From Vibrio salilacus (GTDB lineage Bacteria > Pseudomonadota > Gammaproteobacteria > Enterobacterales > Vibrionaceae), in contig NZ_NIVQ01000014.1 in assembly GCF_002811245.1 (NCBI RefSeq), forward strand, positions 27,696-91,695: 64,000 nt of DNA, given 5' to 3'. A program made the position numbers and the translations under genes. Of the stretch, positions 38,983-47,672 are shown in pieces. Under the pieces are notes generated by a model. That model made no database searches. It was not told the origin of the DNA and saw only the letters and a list, made by a program, of their open reading frames with translations. Numbering within the stretch: position 1 is the stretch's first letter; the number at the start of each line of letters is the position of its first letter.

Positions 38983-40014
38983 ATGGATTTTAAGCAAGTG
39001 CTGTTAGCTTCACTGCTGACGATATCTCTGTTAGGTTGCCAGAGCACAGACACACAGACGGTTAACCCACAAATTTCTAGTCATCCTAGTCACCACGTTT
39101 ATAAGCTTGAGTTTGAGTTTGCTCAACGCTTAAAAGTTGAGTCAATCAATTTATCTCAGACGGTGAGCGATTATTGCGCAGCCAATGGTGATCTTGCGTC
39201 GTTAAAGCAGCAATGGCATCGTACAATGCTTGCGTGGATGGCATTACAAGGCCAGCAACGAGGGCCTGAGTTGGCATTGGCACAAAGTTGGAACCTACAG
39301 TTTTGGCCAGATAAGAAGAACACGACTGGGCGTAAAATGCATCAGCTTATCGCGCAACCTAAGCGTTGGACTCAAGCTGAAATAGCTAAGCAAAGCGTTA
39401 CAGTGCAAGGGTTAGGCGCAATGGAGTGGTTGTTGTTTGATTCGGCGTCTGATTTGACTACAAATACGTCGACATGCCTAACCGCTATCGCTATCAGTAA
39501 TAATTTAGCACGAAATGCCAGTGAGATTGCCCGTGCGTGGCACACAAATCCATGGCTCAATCTTGATGAAAAACAGTGGCATGCAGAATACATTGCCCTT
39601 CTATCCAATCAACTCGATTATAGTATCAAGAAGCTAAGTCGCCCTTTGGCAAATTTTGGTCATCCAAAGCCGTATTTTGCTGAATCTTGGCGCTCACAAG
39701 CCTCGATGAAAAACTTACAAGCCAATATTATGGCTTTACAGGCACTCTATTTGGCTGATGGCAACGGAATCGACGCTGTGTTGCGTGATAGGGGCAAAGC
39801 GAATCTGGCAGATAGAATTGTCAATCAGTTCGATACGATGGTAGAGACTTGGCCAAGTGAACAAAGTGTTTTTGTTTTACTGCAAACCAAACCAGGCTAT
39901 CAGAAGGTCTATGCGCAATTGAATAAGTTAGAGCAACTAAACTACCTTATCCATGAAGAAGTAGCGATTGAACTAGGCGTCATAATAGGATTTAACGCAA
40001 CAGATGGTGACTGA
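38983..40014 (+). CDS. imelysin-family lipoprotein
   Basis: 343 residues. The signal peptide ends in the lipobox LLGC with Cys19 as the lipidated residue. The rest is a shorter imelysin domain with the motif variant GLGAMEWLLFD in the place of GxHxxE: the His is lost but the Glu is kept. It starts nine bases after the DUF1111 gene and overlaps the next gene by 11 bases, so the four genes form one unit. Confidence 0.8.
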   Translation: MDFKQVLLASLLTISLLGCQSTDTQTVNPQISSHPSHHVYKLEFEFAQRLKVESINLSQTVSDYCAANGDLASLKQQWHRTMLAWMALQGQQRGPELALAQSWNLQFWPDKKNTTGRKMHQLIAQPKRWTQAEIAKQSVTVQGLGAMEWLLFDSASDLTTNTSTCLTAIAISNNLARNASEIARAWHTNPWLNLDEKQWHAEYIALLSNQLDYSIKKLSRPLANFGHPKPYFAESWRSQASMKNLQANIMALQALYLADGNGIDAVLRDRGKANLADRIVNQFDTMVETWPSEQSVFVLLQTKPGYQKVYAQLNKLEQLNYLIHEEVAIELGVIIGFNATDGD

Positions 40015-41080
40015 TAATACAAGACGTCGTTTACTTAAAGTCGCTCTGTTGGGCGCGGCTTACCCATTGGTCGGGTGTGTATCGACGTCAGCAAAAAATA
40101 CCCAACCTGCGCTTATTGGCTGCGCGATTAATGGACGCGATCGTTTTTGTGCGGTTGTTGCCAACGCGGATGGTCAGTGTATTCGTCAAGTTGCGCTTCC
40201 TGATCGTGGGCATGGTGTTGCCACCCACCGACGCCTGCACCACGCGGTGGCTTTCGCTCGTCGTCCAGGGCGTTATTTTCAAGTGTTTGACTTTAATACT
40301 GGCGAGTCGATAAAACTGCGTCCAGCTGATAATAATCGCCACTACTATGGCCATGGAGTTTACTCTAACGATGGGCAATGGCTGTATGCGACAGAAGGGC
40401 AGCGCGGCAGCAGTCGAGGAATCATCGGTGTGTATGACGTTGTTGCAGGCTATCAAAAAGTGGCAGAGTTTAGCGGCTTTGGTATTGGTCCACATGAAGT
40501 GATAGTCATGCCGGACGATAGGCTGGTGATTGGCGTTGGAGGCGTACATACCAATGGACGCGAACCACTCAATCTCACCACTATGTCGCCGAGCCTTAGT
40601 TATTTGGATCGAAATGGCGAACTGGTGGATCAAGTCGGGCTTAGTGATCACAAGCTGAGCATTCGTCATCTTGCTCATGACGGAGGTAAAACGGTGTTAT
40701 GTGGTCAGCAGTATCGCGGTGAACCAGAGGAATATCCAGCGCTATTAGCGATGCATAAAGCAGGGGGACCAATGGTGCAGCTTGAGGCAGAACCAGAGCA
40801 GTGGGCGCGTTTTAATCATTATATTGCCAGTATTGCGGCAACGAAGGAGTGGATCTTAGCGACTTCACCACGTGGTAATTGCTATGGAATTTGGTCTAAA
40901 CAGACACTTAAACTGGTCGAGTTAGCGCCACTTCCCGACGCTTCTGGTGTGGTAGTTCAGGGCGAGACATTTAAAGTAAGCTCTGGGGCTGGGAGCGTGG
41001 TGTCTTTAGTCAGCGCCGCAAGTAAACATGTGAGCCAATCGGGTATCCAATGGGATAATCATTGGGCGGTCATCACTTAA
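40004..41080 (+). CDS. DUF1513 protein, Tat-type lipoprotein, beta-propeller-like
   Basis: 358 residues. The N-terminus has a twin-arginine motif (NTRRRLLK), a hydrophobic core and a lipobox LVGC, suggesting export by Tat and lipidation. The mature part shows repeated beta segments with Gly-His motifs (GHGVATHRR, YYGHGVYS, GIGPHEVIVMPD), consistent with the DUF1513 propeller. The function is unknown. It always seems to accompany imelysin and DUF1111 genes in the cases I recall, pointing to a periplasmic iron-handling complex. The gene overlaps its predecessor. Confidence 0.78.
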   Translation: MVTDNTRRRLLKVALLGAAYPLVGCVSTSAKNTQPALIGCAINGRDRFCAVVANADGQCIRQVALPDRGHGVATHRRLHHAVAFARRPGRYFQVFDFNTGESIKLRPADNNRHYYGHGVYSNDGQWLYATEGQRGSSRGIIGVYDVVAGYQKVAEFSGFGIGPHEVIVMPDDRLVIGVGGVHTNGREPLNLTTMSPSLSYLDRNGELVDQVGLSDHKLSIRHLAHDGGKTVLCGQQYRGEPEEYPALLAMHKAGGPMVQLEAEPEQWARFNHYIASIAATKEWILATSPRGNCYGIWSKQTLKLVELAPLPDASGVVVQGETFKVSSGAGSVVSLVSAASKHVSQSGIQWDNHWAVIT

Positions 41081-41180
41081 TCAAGAAAAACGTAGACGCG
41101 TCTAGAACTCTTAGCAACAAGCCATACCTATATCACTTATCTCTGCCATACTTCTTGAGTGGATGTGAAGGGGTGAATCA

Positions 41181-42734
41181 ATGGGAAGATGGGCATGCTG
41201 GCTGTTGGTATTGTGCCTAACACCAACAGCGGCTTTTTCTGGGCAATACTTTAATCAGATAGGTTGGCTTGAGTCGAACAGTCAACTGACGGAAATACTC
41301 CAATATCCAGCCGTTGTAGAAGACATCTATCGCAACAATAACACCCAGATGATTTGGTTTGACTTGCAACAAAGCAGCAAACTGGAATTTCAATTAGAAG
41401 TTATCCAACATGCGGGGTTTAGCCCGCTGTTTTCTCGTCAACTTAGCTACCTTAAGTTCTATCGCAAAAGTAATCGCTGGTATGAATACGATATTCTTGC
41501 CACCGACACGTTATTGCTCTATCTCAGCTATGCAGAACTGGCTAAAACCCAAGGCAATCGATGGTTTTTTCAGACGAAACTAAAAAGTAACTTAGATCTA
41601 CCACCAAATAGCGCCTTTATTGCCATGCACCGAGCCATTGCTCAGCAACAACTTGGCGAGTTAATAGAAGCTTATACACCAGACAGCCGTGAGTACCAAA
41701 AGCTGGTGGATACCTATCTGCATCTGATGAAGTTTCAGCAATTTGAACTTCCGCTATATCAACAAACTGGGTTAAAACGAGTGGGTGATACGCTTGATTA
41801 TCGTGACGTGTTGCTGCAACGCTTGGCGATGGTAGACATTAACCTGGCTGATGTCCGTAAAGACGTTAGTTGGTATGATTTGTCATTACAAGCTGCGATC
41901 AAGCAATTTCAGTATTTACACGGGTTAAAAGATGACGGCATTATTGGCCCTGAGACAATCAGGTGGCTTAATCTGCCGATTGAAAAGCGCTTGTCAACGT
42001 TGGCACTCAATGCCGAACGTGTCCGTTACTGGCCTGTGCAACGTGACACCATCATTGTGGTCAATGTTCCTAGTTTTCAGATGAGGTATTGGGCGGCAGG
42101 AGAAGAGCTTTTTCACTCTAAAGTCGTGGTCGGTAAAAAAGCGCGTCCTACCCCGGTAATGACAACAAATTTAGATTCACTGATCCTCAATCCGACTTGG
42201 AATATACCATGGAAAATTATGATCGAAGATATTATTCCGAAAGTGAAACAAGACACGCAGTACCTGACAAAAAATAATATCAAAATCATACCCAAGTGGG
42301 GCTCGCATGTGGTAGTTAATCCGGCTGAGATTGATTGGGATAACCTAAAACCGCACGCGTTTCCATATCGGATGACCCAGTTATCAGGAAATGCCAATGC
42401 GTTAGGATTGTATAAATTTAATACGCCAAATCGCCGCGCCATTTTTCTCCATGACACGCCAAGTAAAAACCTATTTACTCAGACTCAGCGCGCGTTCAGT
42501 TCGGGTTGTATTCGCGTTGAGAATGCCGATGTGTTGGCCAATTTATTGCTAGAGTCACAAGGCTTGATGATGGCACCTCAGTCAGACAATGAACCGACCC
42601 CAAACCAGTCAATTCCACTGCGAAGCCGTATTCCTGTGCATATCATTTACCAAACGGCATGGTTTGAGGAAGGAACGGTCCACTACCGGGAAGATATTTA
42701 CCGTTTCGATAGATTTGGTTACACAAAAGGATAG
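41181..42734 (+). CDS. ldtD: L,D-transpeptidase (YcbB/LdtD type)
   Basis: 517 residues, exported (signal peptide 1-19, ending AAFS). An N-terminal scaffold domain, a peptidoglycan-binding domain (AIKQFQYLHGLKDDGIIGPET) and a YkuD catalytic domain follow; the catalytic motif HDTPSK...SSGCIRV has Cys443. It makes 3-3 crosslinks in peptidoglycan. GGGGTGA precedes the ATG. It lies upstream of mepK and gloC as in E. coli (ycbB-ycbK-ycbL). Confidence 0.92.
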   Translation: MGRWACWLLVLCLTPTAAFSGQYFNQIGWLESNSQLTEILQYPAVVEDIYRNNNTQMIWFDLQQSSKLEFQLEVIQHAGFSPLFSRQLSYLKFYRKSNRWYEYDILATDTLLLYLSYAELAKTQGNRWFFQTKLKSNLDLPPNSAFIAMHRAIAQQQLGELIEAYTPDSREYQKLVDTYLHLMKFQQFELPLYQQTGLKRVGDTLDYRDVLLQRLAMVDINLADVRKDVSWYDLSLQAAIKQFQYLHGLKDDGIIGPETIRWLNLPIEKRLSTLALNAERVRYWPVQRDTIIVVNVPSFQMRYWAAGEELFHSKVVVGKKARPTPVMTTNLDSLILNPTWNIPWKIMIEDIIPKVKQDTQYLTKNNIKIIPKWGSHVVVNPAEIDWDNLKPHAFPYRMTQLSGNANALGLYKFNTPNRRAIFLHDTPSKNLFTQTQRAFSSGCIRVENADVLANLLLESQGLMMAPQSDNEPTPNQSIPLRSRIPVHIIYQTAWFEEGTVHYREDIYRFDRFGYTKG

Positions 42735-42912
42735 AATTAACACAATCCTGACGTGTTTTGTATTTGTTGTTTTATTAATAGGTTCAATAAGTAAGCATTT
42801 CTTATCGTGACTTACAACGGTTTGAGCATGGTTTATGCATTTGCACTTCACAATAGAGTCCGGTACGGTCGCTGCCGAAAACAGAATAACTCAATTGTGA
42901 AGGTAATAAATT

Positions 42913-43455
42913 GTGGCATTATCTCGACGAGATTTTTTAAAATTGGCCGGAAGTGGATTGGTGGTCACAAGTTGTGCGCCGACAATCGCCTTGGCCTCTT
43001 ACCCAGAAGAACCTCGCTCACTTGCTTTGACTCACCTGCATACAAGAGAAGCGCTTGAAACTTGCTATTTTGATGGGGCAGAGTACGTTTCAAAAGAACT
43101 GCGCCGTATTAACCATTTGTGCCGAGACTTCAGGCGCAATGAGGTTCATCCGATGGACAAACGTTTATTCGATCATATTAGCCAAATTCAATCCGAGCTC
43201 GGTGTTGAAACCGAAGTGCAGATCATTTCTGGCTACCGTTCGCCAGCAACCAATGAAGCGCTGCGCAGTCGCTCCGGTGGTGTGGCGAAGAAAAGCTATC
43301 ACATGTTGGGTCAAGCCCTCGATTTCCGCCTTGATGGTGTCGAGTTAAAACGCGTGCGAGATATCGCTCGTGAGCTTGATTTTGGTGGCGTTGGCTATTA
43401 TCCACGCAGTAATTTTGTTCACATTGACACCGGTCCCGTACGTTACTGGGCGTAG
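42913..43455 (+). CDS. mepK: murein endopeptidase MepK (YcbK, DUF882)
   Basis: 180 residues. The Tat signal SRRDFLKLAGSG is followed by an M15-like zinc peptidase domain with metal ligands in SYHMLGQALDF (HxxxxxxxD) and FVHIDTG. The E. coli enzyme cleaves 3-3 and 4-3 crosslinks, a fitting partner for the L,D-transpeptidase upstream. The start is GTG at 42913, nine bases after GAAGG. Confidence 0.9.
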   Translation: MALSRRDFLKLAGSGLVVTSCAPTIALASYPEEPRSLALTHLHTREALETCYFDGAEYVSKELRRINHLCRDFRRNEVHPMDKRLFDHISQIQSELGVETEVQIISGYRSPATNEALRSRSGGVAKKSYHMLGQALDFRLDGVELKRVRDIARELDFGGVGYYPRSNFVHIDTGPVRYWA

Positions 43456-43534
43456 CTTCGCCGTGTCTATGGTTGTCATAAGGCTCGGCAAATGTCATAG
43501 TTCTGCCAGTTTAGATGATTACTAAAGGTTAGCT

Positions 43535-44191
43535 ATGTCGCTTAAGTATCAAGTTGTTCCTGTTACCTCGTTCTCTCAGAATTGCTCTATTGTATGGTGT
43601 GATGCAACCATGGAAGGTATCGTGGTCGATCCAGGTGGTGATGTCCAACAACTTACCATGTTGATTCATCAACTCGGTGTGAAAGTGGTCAAGTTGGTTT
43701 TGACTCATGGCCATTTAGATCACGTGGGTGGCACTGAGCCTTTAGCGAGTGAGTTAGGTGGTGTTGAGATTGTTGGCCCACATAAAGCCGATAACTTCTG
43801 GCTACAAGGATTAGAAGGACAAAGCCAAATGTTTGGTTTTCCTCTGACTCATGCATTTGAGCCGAATCAGTGGCTTGATGAGGGTGATAAAATTACCTTT
43901 GGTCAGCAAGTTCTTGATGTTATTCATACACCTGGTCACACTCCAGGCCACGTGGTGCTATTTAGCGAGCAAGCGAAATTGGCTTTTGTTGGTGATGTGC
44001 TATTCAATGGTTCTGTTGGTCGTACTGATTTCCCTCAGGGTGACTTTAATACTCTGATTACTTCAATAAAAACTAAGCTTTGGCCGTTAGGTCACGATGT
44101 GCGCTTTGTGCCAGGCCATGGCCCAGAATCCACTTTTGGTCGTGAACGCGCTTCAAACCCATTTGTTGCCGACGAAATGCCGCTTTATTAA
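43535..44191 (+). CDS. gloC: hydroxyacylglutathione hydrolase GloC (metallo-beta-lactamase fold)
   Basis: 218 residues. The metal motif is THGHLDHVGG (HxHxDH), with further ligands in HTPGHTPGH, FVGDVLF and VPGHGPEST. The short form without the C-terminal helical domain matches the type II glyoxalase YcbL/GloC. It hydrolyses S-lactoylglutathione in methylglyoxal detoxification. AAAGG precedes the ATG. Confidence 0.9.
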   Translation: MSLKYQVVPVTSFSQNCSIVWCDATMEGIVVDPGGDVQQLTMLIHQLGVKVVKLVLTHGHLDHVGGTEPLASELGGVEIVGPHKADNFWLQGLEGQSQMFGFPLTHAFEPNQWLDEGDKITFGQQVLDVIHTPGHTPGHVVLFSEQAKLAFVGDVLFNGSVGRTDFPQGDFNTLITSIKTKLWPLGHDVRFVPGHGPESTFGRERASNPFVADEMPLY

Positions 44192-44206
44192 CGCGTGCTT
44201 AAACAC

Positions 44207-44232
44207 TAAAGGTCGTTGAGGCGGCCTTTTTA
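44207..44232 (+). terminator. gloC terminator
   Basis: AAAGGTCG pairs with the segment GCGGCCTTT (one wobble), followed by T residues; it lies between convergent genes. Confidence 0.65.
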
Positions 44233-44245
44233 TCGTCGTGGTTAA

Positions 44246-44920
44246 TCAAGATGACGGCTCAGACTCGGCAGCGGCGAGATAGCGCCGTGCAAGGCCAACG
44301 AATTCTTCTGGCGTTCTGTCTAAGTCTGGCGTTGCAATAAAGATATCGTAGTCGAAATAACGCCGCTGATAGCGCATGCGGTTGGCTAACATCGCCTGTA
44401 GGCCTTTAAACTCCACGCCATCTTCATTTCTATAGATAGCTGAGTCCAGTACAATATCCTCAAAATTTCCGCTTTGTTTATGCTGCCTCGCACCTAAATA
44501 AAGCAACGATCGTTGACTGAGCAACAGCTCGGTAGCGATGCGCGGGCAAATACTACTGATGTAAGGGGAGTAGCACTTTAACTTAATTCCGATCCACGGT
44601 AAGGGGCGCTGCCAACCGTCTTGGTCGTAGGTGCAAATATCAATCTTTTGGATGTTATTCCATTTAACGACCCAACCGCCTTTGAATAAGTGTTGCTGGA
44701 AATGCGTGGCAGTGAGAGTAAAACGTACGGTACTTTTCAGAATCAAGAGGTAGCCAAAGGCGATCACGCAGCCTATCGCGATGATCGTGATCAACCCCTG
44801 CTGCCAACCAGGTGCATACACCATCAAAAATACGCAACCAATGGTAAAGATACCCGTTAGCCAACGTACGGTGATGGAAGAAAATACAAAAGGTTGATTG
44901 GTTAAGTGTACGGTTTGCAT
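44246..44920 (-). CDS. membrane protein, DUF2982-like
   Basis: 224 residues. Two adjacent membrane helices (about 18-38 and 42-62) are followed by a PH-like cytoplasmic domain (FTLTATHFQQHLFKGGWVVKWNNIQKIDI). The C-terminus is charged. I believe it is the DUF2982 family; the function is unknown. GAG lies ahead of the ATG. It is convergent with gloC. Confidence 0.65.
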   Translation of the reverse strand: MQTVHLTNQPFVFSSITVRWLTGIFTIGCVFLMVYAPGWQQGLITIIAIGCVIAFGYLLILKSTVRFTLTATHFQQHLFKGGWVVKWNNIQKIDICTYDQDGWQRPLPWIGIKLKCYSPYISSICPRIATELLLSQRSLLYLGARQHKQSGNFEDIVLDSAIYRNEDGVEFKGLQAMLANRMRYQRRYFDYDIFIATPDLDRTPEEFVGLARRYLAAAESEPSS

Positions 44921-45139
44921 CTTTTATTACTCAAGTCGATAGATACCTCTGTTTATACAATCAGTAGTCTAAGAATCGATCACAATAACACTGATTAAAT
45001 TGTAGTCTGATACCTGCGTATCGGGAATTTTTGTGGCATAAAGGCGCTGATACCCTGTAAATTCAACCAAAAATTTGCTATAAATCGCGCTTCAAATTTT
45101 CACCACTGCCACGTATGCAGTGAAATGGAGAAATACTCG

Positions 45140-45517
45140 ATGAGACTTGCTCATAAGCGTAAGGTGCAGTTAAAGTTGCAAAAGCGCATTAAAGCGACAG
45201 TTGCAAACGTAGAAGCAACACAGAAAGTCAAGCCTACTGTTGAGAAAAAGCTAGTGGCCAAGCCAGCAGCGAAACAACAAGTTGTCGCCGCGGCTAAAAT
45301 AACTGACATTGCGCTCACTCCAAAGCAACAACAAGTTTTAGATATCGTTGCTAAAAATGCAGACGGCATCAATCCAAAAGGCATTGGCCTTGAAGCGGGT
45401 CAAGATGACGCTAAAGCGGCTTCTTGGGCGACTGGCGCTTTGAAAAAACTACTGGAAGAAAACCTAGTCGCGAAAGAGCAGCTTGCGGGTAATAAAGTTA
45501 TTTACAAAGCCATTTAA
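45140..45517 (+). CDS. small basic winged-helix (MarR-like) protein
   Basis: 125 residues. The first 60 are basic and Ala/Lys/Val-rich (low complexity, histone-like), and the last 60 form a winged helix (LTPKQQQVLDIVAKNADGINPKGIG ... GALKKLLEENLVAKEQ). GGAGA before the ATG at 45140 favours this start over the ATG at 45125. It may bind nucleic acid non-specifically through the tail. The target is unknown. A terminator follows. Confidence 0.7.
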   Translation: MRLAHKRKVQLKLQKRIKATVANVEATQKVKPTVEKKLVAKPAAKQQVVAAAKITDIALTPKQQQVLDIVAKNADGINPKGIGLEAGQDDAKAASWATGALKKLLEENLVAKEQLAGNKVIYKAI

Positions 45518-45556
45518 AGGCCGCAGCAACGTGCTTTAAATCGCTAAATTAAGATT

Positions 45557-45586
45557 GAAAAGCCTCGATTTTTTCGAGGCTTTATC
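45557..45586 (+). terminator. Rho-independent terminator
   Basis: AAAGCCTCGA/TCGAGGCTTT stem with a short T-rich loop and a weak T run. Confidence 0.75.
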
Positions 45587-45659
45587 ATTTATTTAATGCG
45601 TTATTAATATCTTTGTCACATTTTTAGCTAATGTCTGAGTTGTTTTACTCGCGTTTATC

Positions 45660-45770
45660 ATTACGTAGTTAATGCATTGTGATTATATTCCTCTTCCGTT
45701 TAATTTGTTGATTTTTTTGAATAAAAACATATCTCGTATCTTATGGATTACGTAGTACTACGTAGTTATT
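45660..45770 (+). promoter_or_regulatory. TACGTA operator-like sites upstream of the TRAP operon
   Basis: TACGTAGT occurs at 45662, and a perfect 16-bp palindrome, TACGTAGTACTACGTA, lies at 45749-45764, so TACGTA appears three times within 105 bases. The palindrome is 140 bases ahead of dctP. The operon's own NarL-type regulator is the obvious candidate to bind. The other bases of this 387-base gap are AT-rich without a gene. Confidence 0.5.
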
Positions 45771-45904
45771 TAGTCTAACTTCCGTCATATGTGTTAAAAA
45801 ACATCCGTGTTCACGCTGATTTCATCTTCGGTCATGATCGATCACTCTGTAATCGATATAGAACATATCTAAAAAGGTATGACCCGTTAACAAAGGACGT
45901 GAAC

Positions 45905-46996
45905 ATGAGTGTTATTAAAAAATCGCTAAAACGAATTTTTAAAGGGACCGTAATGGCAACTGCGTTAGCTGTTATGGCTACCTCTGCTTCTGCGGCAGAA
46001 AAAATATATCGCTTGAAGCTGGCAGAAACATGGGGACCAAACTTTCCAATATTTGGTGATGCCACCAAAAATATGGCCAAAATGGCTGAAGAGATGTCAA
46101 ACGGACGTTTACAGATTCGTATCGACTCTGCCAACAAACATAAAGCGCCGCTAGGTGTTTTCGATATGGTTAAGTCTGGCCAATATGATATGGGTCACTC
46201 CGCGTCGTATTACTGGAAAGGTAAAGTACCAAACACTCTATACTTCACTTCGATGCCTTTCGGCATGCTACCAACAGAGCAGTACGCATGGTTCTACTAT
46301 GGCGGTGGTATGGAACTAATGGAGCAGGTTTATTCTCAACATAACCTTCTATCGTTTCCTGGCGGTAATACCGATACCCAGATGGGTGGCTGGTTCCAAA
46401 AAGAGATTAACTCCGTTAAAGACTTACAAGGTCTGAAAATGCGTATTCCAGGGTTTGCCGGTGAGATCCTTGCCGAACTCGGCGCGAAACCGACCAACAT
46501 TGCCCCGGGCGAACTTTATACCTCACTTGAGCGTCGTACCATTGATGCGTTAGAGTGGGTCGGTCCATCGCTTGATTTACGTATGGGCTTCCACAAAATT
46601 GCGCCTTACTACTACACAGGTTGGCATGAGCCAGCAACAGAACTGCAGTTCTTGGTTAACAAACGTGTATGGGAACGTCTACCGGCTGATCTACAAGCTA
46701 TCTTACGTGTCGCCATGAAGACAGCAGCCTACGATATGTACACACAGTCAAAACACGAAAGTGGTAAGAACTGGGCGTCAATCAAGTCTGAGTACCCTAA
46801 TGTCATGGTTAAAGATTTCCCAGAAGAGGTCATGACAGCGCTACGTGAAGCTAATGATCGCTTGCTAAAAGATCATGCAGAGAAAGATGCATTGGCGAAT
46901 GAGATTCAACAGTCTCAAGCGAACTACCTAAATCAGGTTCGTCCGTGGTCTAACATCTCACATCGCGCTTACCTCAACAGCCAAGTACAACAATAA
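45905..46996 (+). CDS. dctP: TRAP transporter substrate-binding protein (DctP family)
   Basis: 363 residues. A signal peptide (1-30, ending ATSASA) precedes a DctP-type periplasmic binding fold (LKLAETWGPNFPIFGD; GLKMRIPGFAGEILAELGA; TSLERRTIDALEWVGPS). The Arg in KMRIPG is the usual carboxylate anchor, so an organic acid such as a 2-oxoacid is likely. AAGGA lies before the ATG; the open frame extends 38 codons upstream without support. It is the first gene of the TRAP set. Confidence 0.9.
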   Translation: MSVIKKSLKRIFKGTVMATALAVMATSASAAEKIYRLKLAETWGPNFPIFGDATKNMAKMAEEMSNGRLQIRIDSANKHKAPLGVFDMVKSGQYDMGHSASYYWKGKVPNTLYFTSMPFGMLPTEQYAWFYYGGGMELMEQVYSQHNLLSFPGGNTDTQMGGWFQKEINSVKDLQGLKMRIPGFAGEILAELGAKPTNIAPGELYTSLERRTIDALEWVGPSLDLRMGFHKIAPYYYTGWHEPATELQFLVNKRVWERLPADLQAILRVAMKTAAYDMYTQSKHESGKNWASIKSEYPNVMVKDFPEEVMTALREANDRLLKDHAEKDALANEIQQSQANYLNQVRPWSNISHRAYLNSQVQQ

Positions 46997-47126
46997 AAGA
47001 TTTGGCGTAACAATAACAATAAGCGAATGGGTGACGTTGTCACTCGTCCGCTAGCCAAAGAACCCGATCAGATAATACTTCGCTACTCTATGAGTGGCAT
47101 CGATTCAAAATTCCATGGAGTAGGGA

Positions 47127-47660
47127 ATGAGAAGCCTAATATATATCGAGCGAGCATTTAATCGTTTTGGTGACTTCCTCGGATGGTTATCGAGCATTTT
47201 GTTTATCTTGCTACTGGCCAATGTCGTCTACGATGTTGTGATGCGCTACGCATTCAACGATGTTTCCATTGCGTTTCAAGAAATGGAATGGCATCTATTC
47301 TCGGCCGTTTTCCTACTCGGCGTTCCTTATGCGATTAAATCCGGTGGGCATGTTCGCGTTGATTTGTTTTATGAGCGGCTGTCGAACAAAGCTCAAGCCA
47401 TTATCGATGTGCTCGGTACGCTGTTTTTCTTATTTCCATTTTGTCTGCTAGTGGCTTACTACGGAGTGGACTTTGCTCGCGAGAGTTACGCGCTAGGCGA
47501 AACATCCGGTGACCCTGGTGGTCTGCCTTATCGTTGGATAATCAAAGCGATGATCCCACTTTCATTCTTCTTTATGGCGATAAGTGGCGTTGGTTTATTG
47601 CTGCACTCCATCAACAAAATCGTTAATCCACATCTTATATATTCACAAGTGCAAAAGTAA
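47127..47660 (+). CDS. dctQ: TRAP transporter small membrane subunit (DctQ)
   Basis: 177 residues with four hydrophobic helices and the conserved EMEWHLF and GGHVRVDLF segments of DctQ. It pairs with the large subunit in the inner membrane. GGAGTAGGGA precedes the ATG. It is 12 bases from dctM. Confidence 0.92.
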   Translation: MRSLIYIERAFNRFGDFLGWLSSILFILLLANVVYDVVMRYAFNDVSIAFQEMEWHLFSAVFLLGVPYAIKSGGHVRVDLFYERLSNKAQAIIDVLGTLFFLFPFCLLVAYYGVDFARESYALGETSGDPGGLPYRWIIKAMIPLSFFFMAISGVGLLLHSINKIVNPHLIYSQVQK

Positions 47661-47672
47661 GGAGACAAGAAA

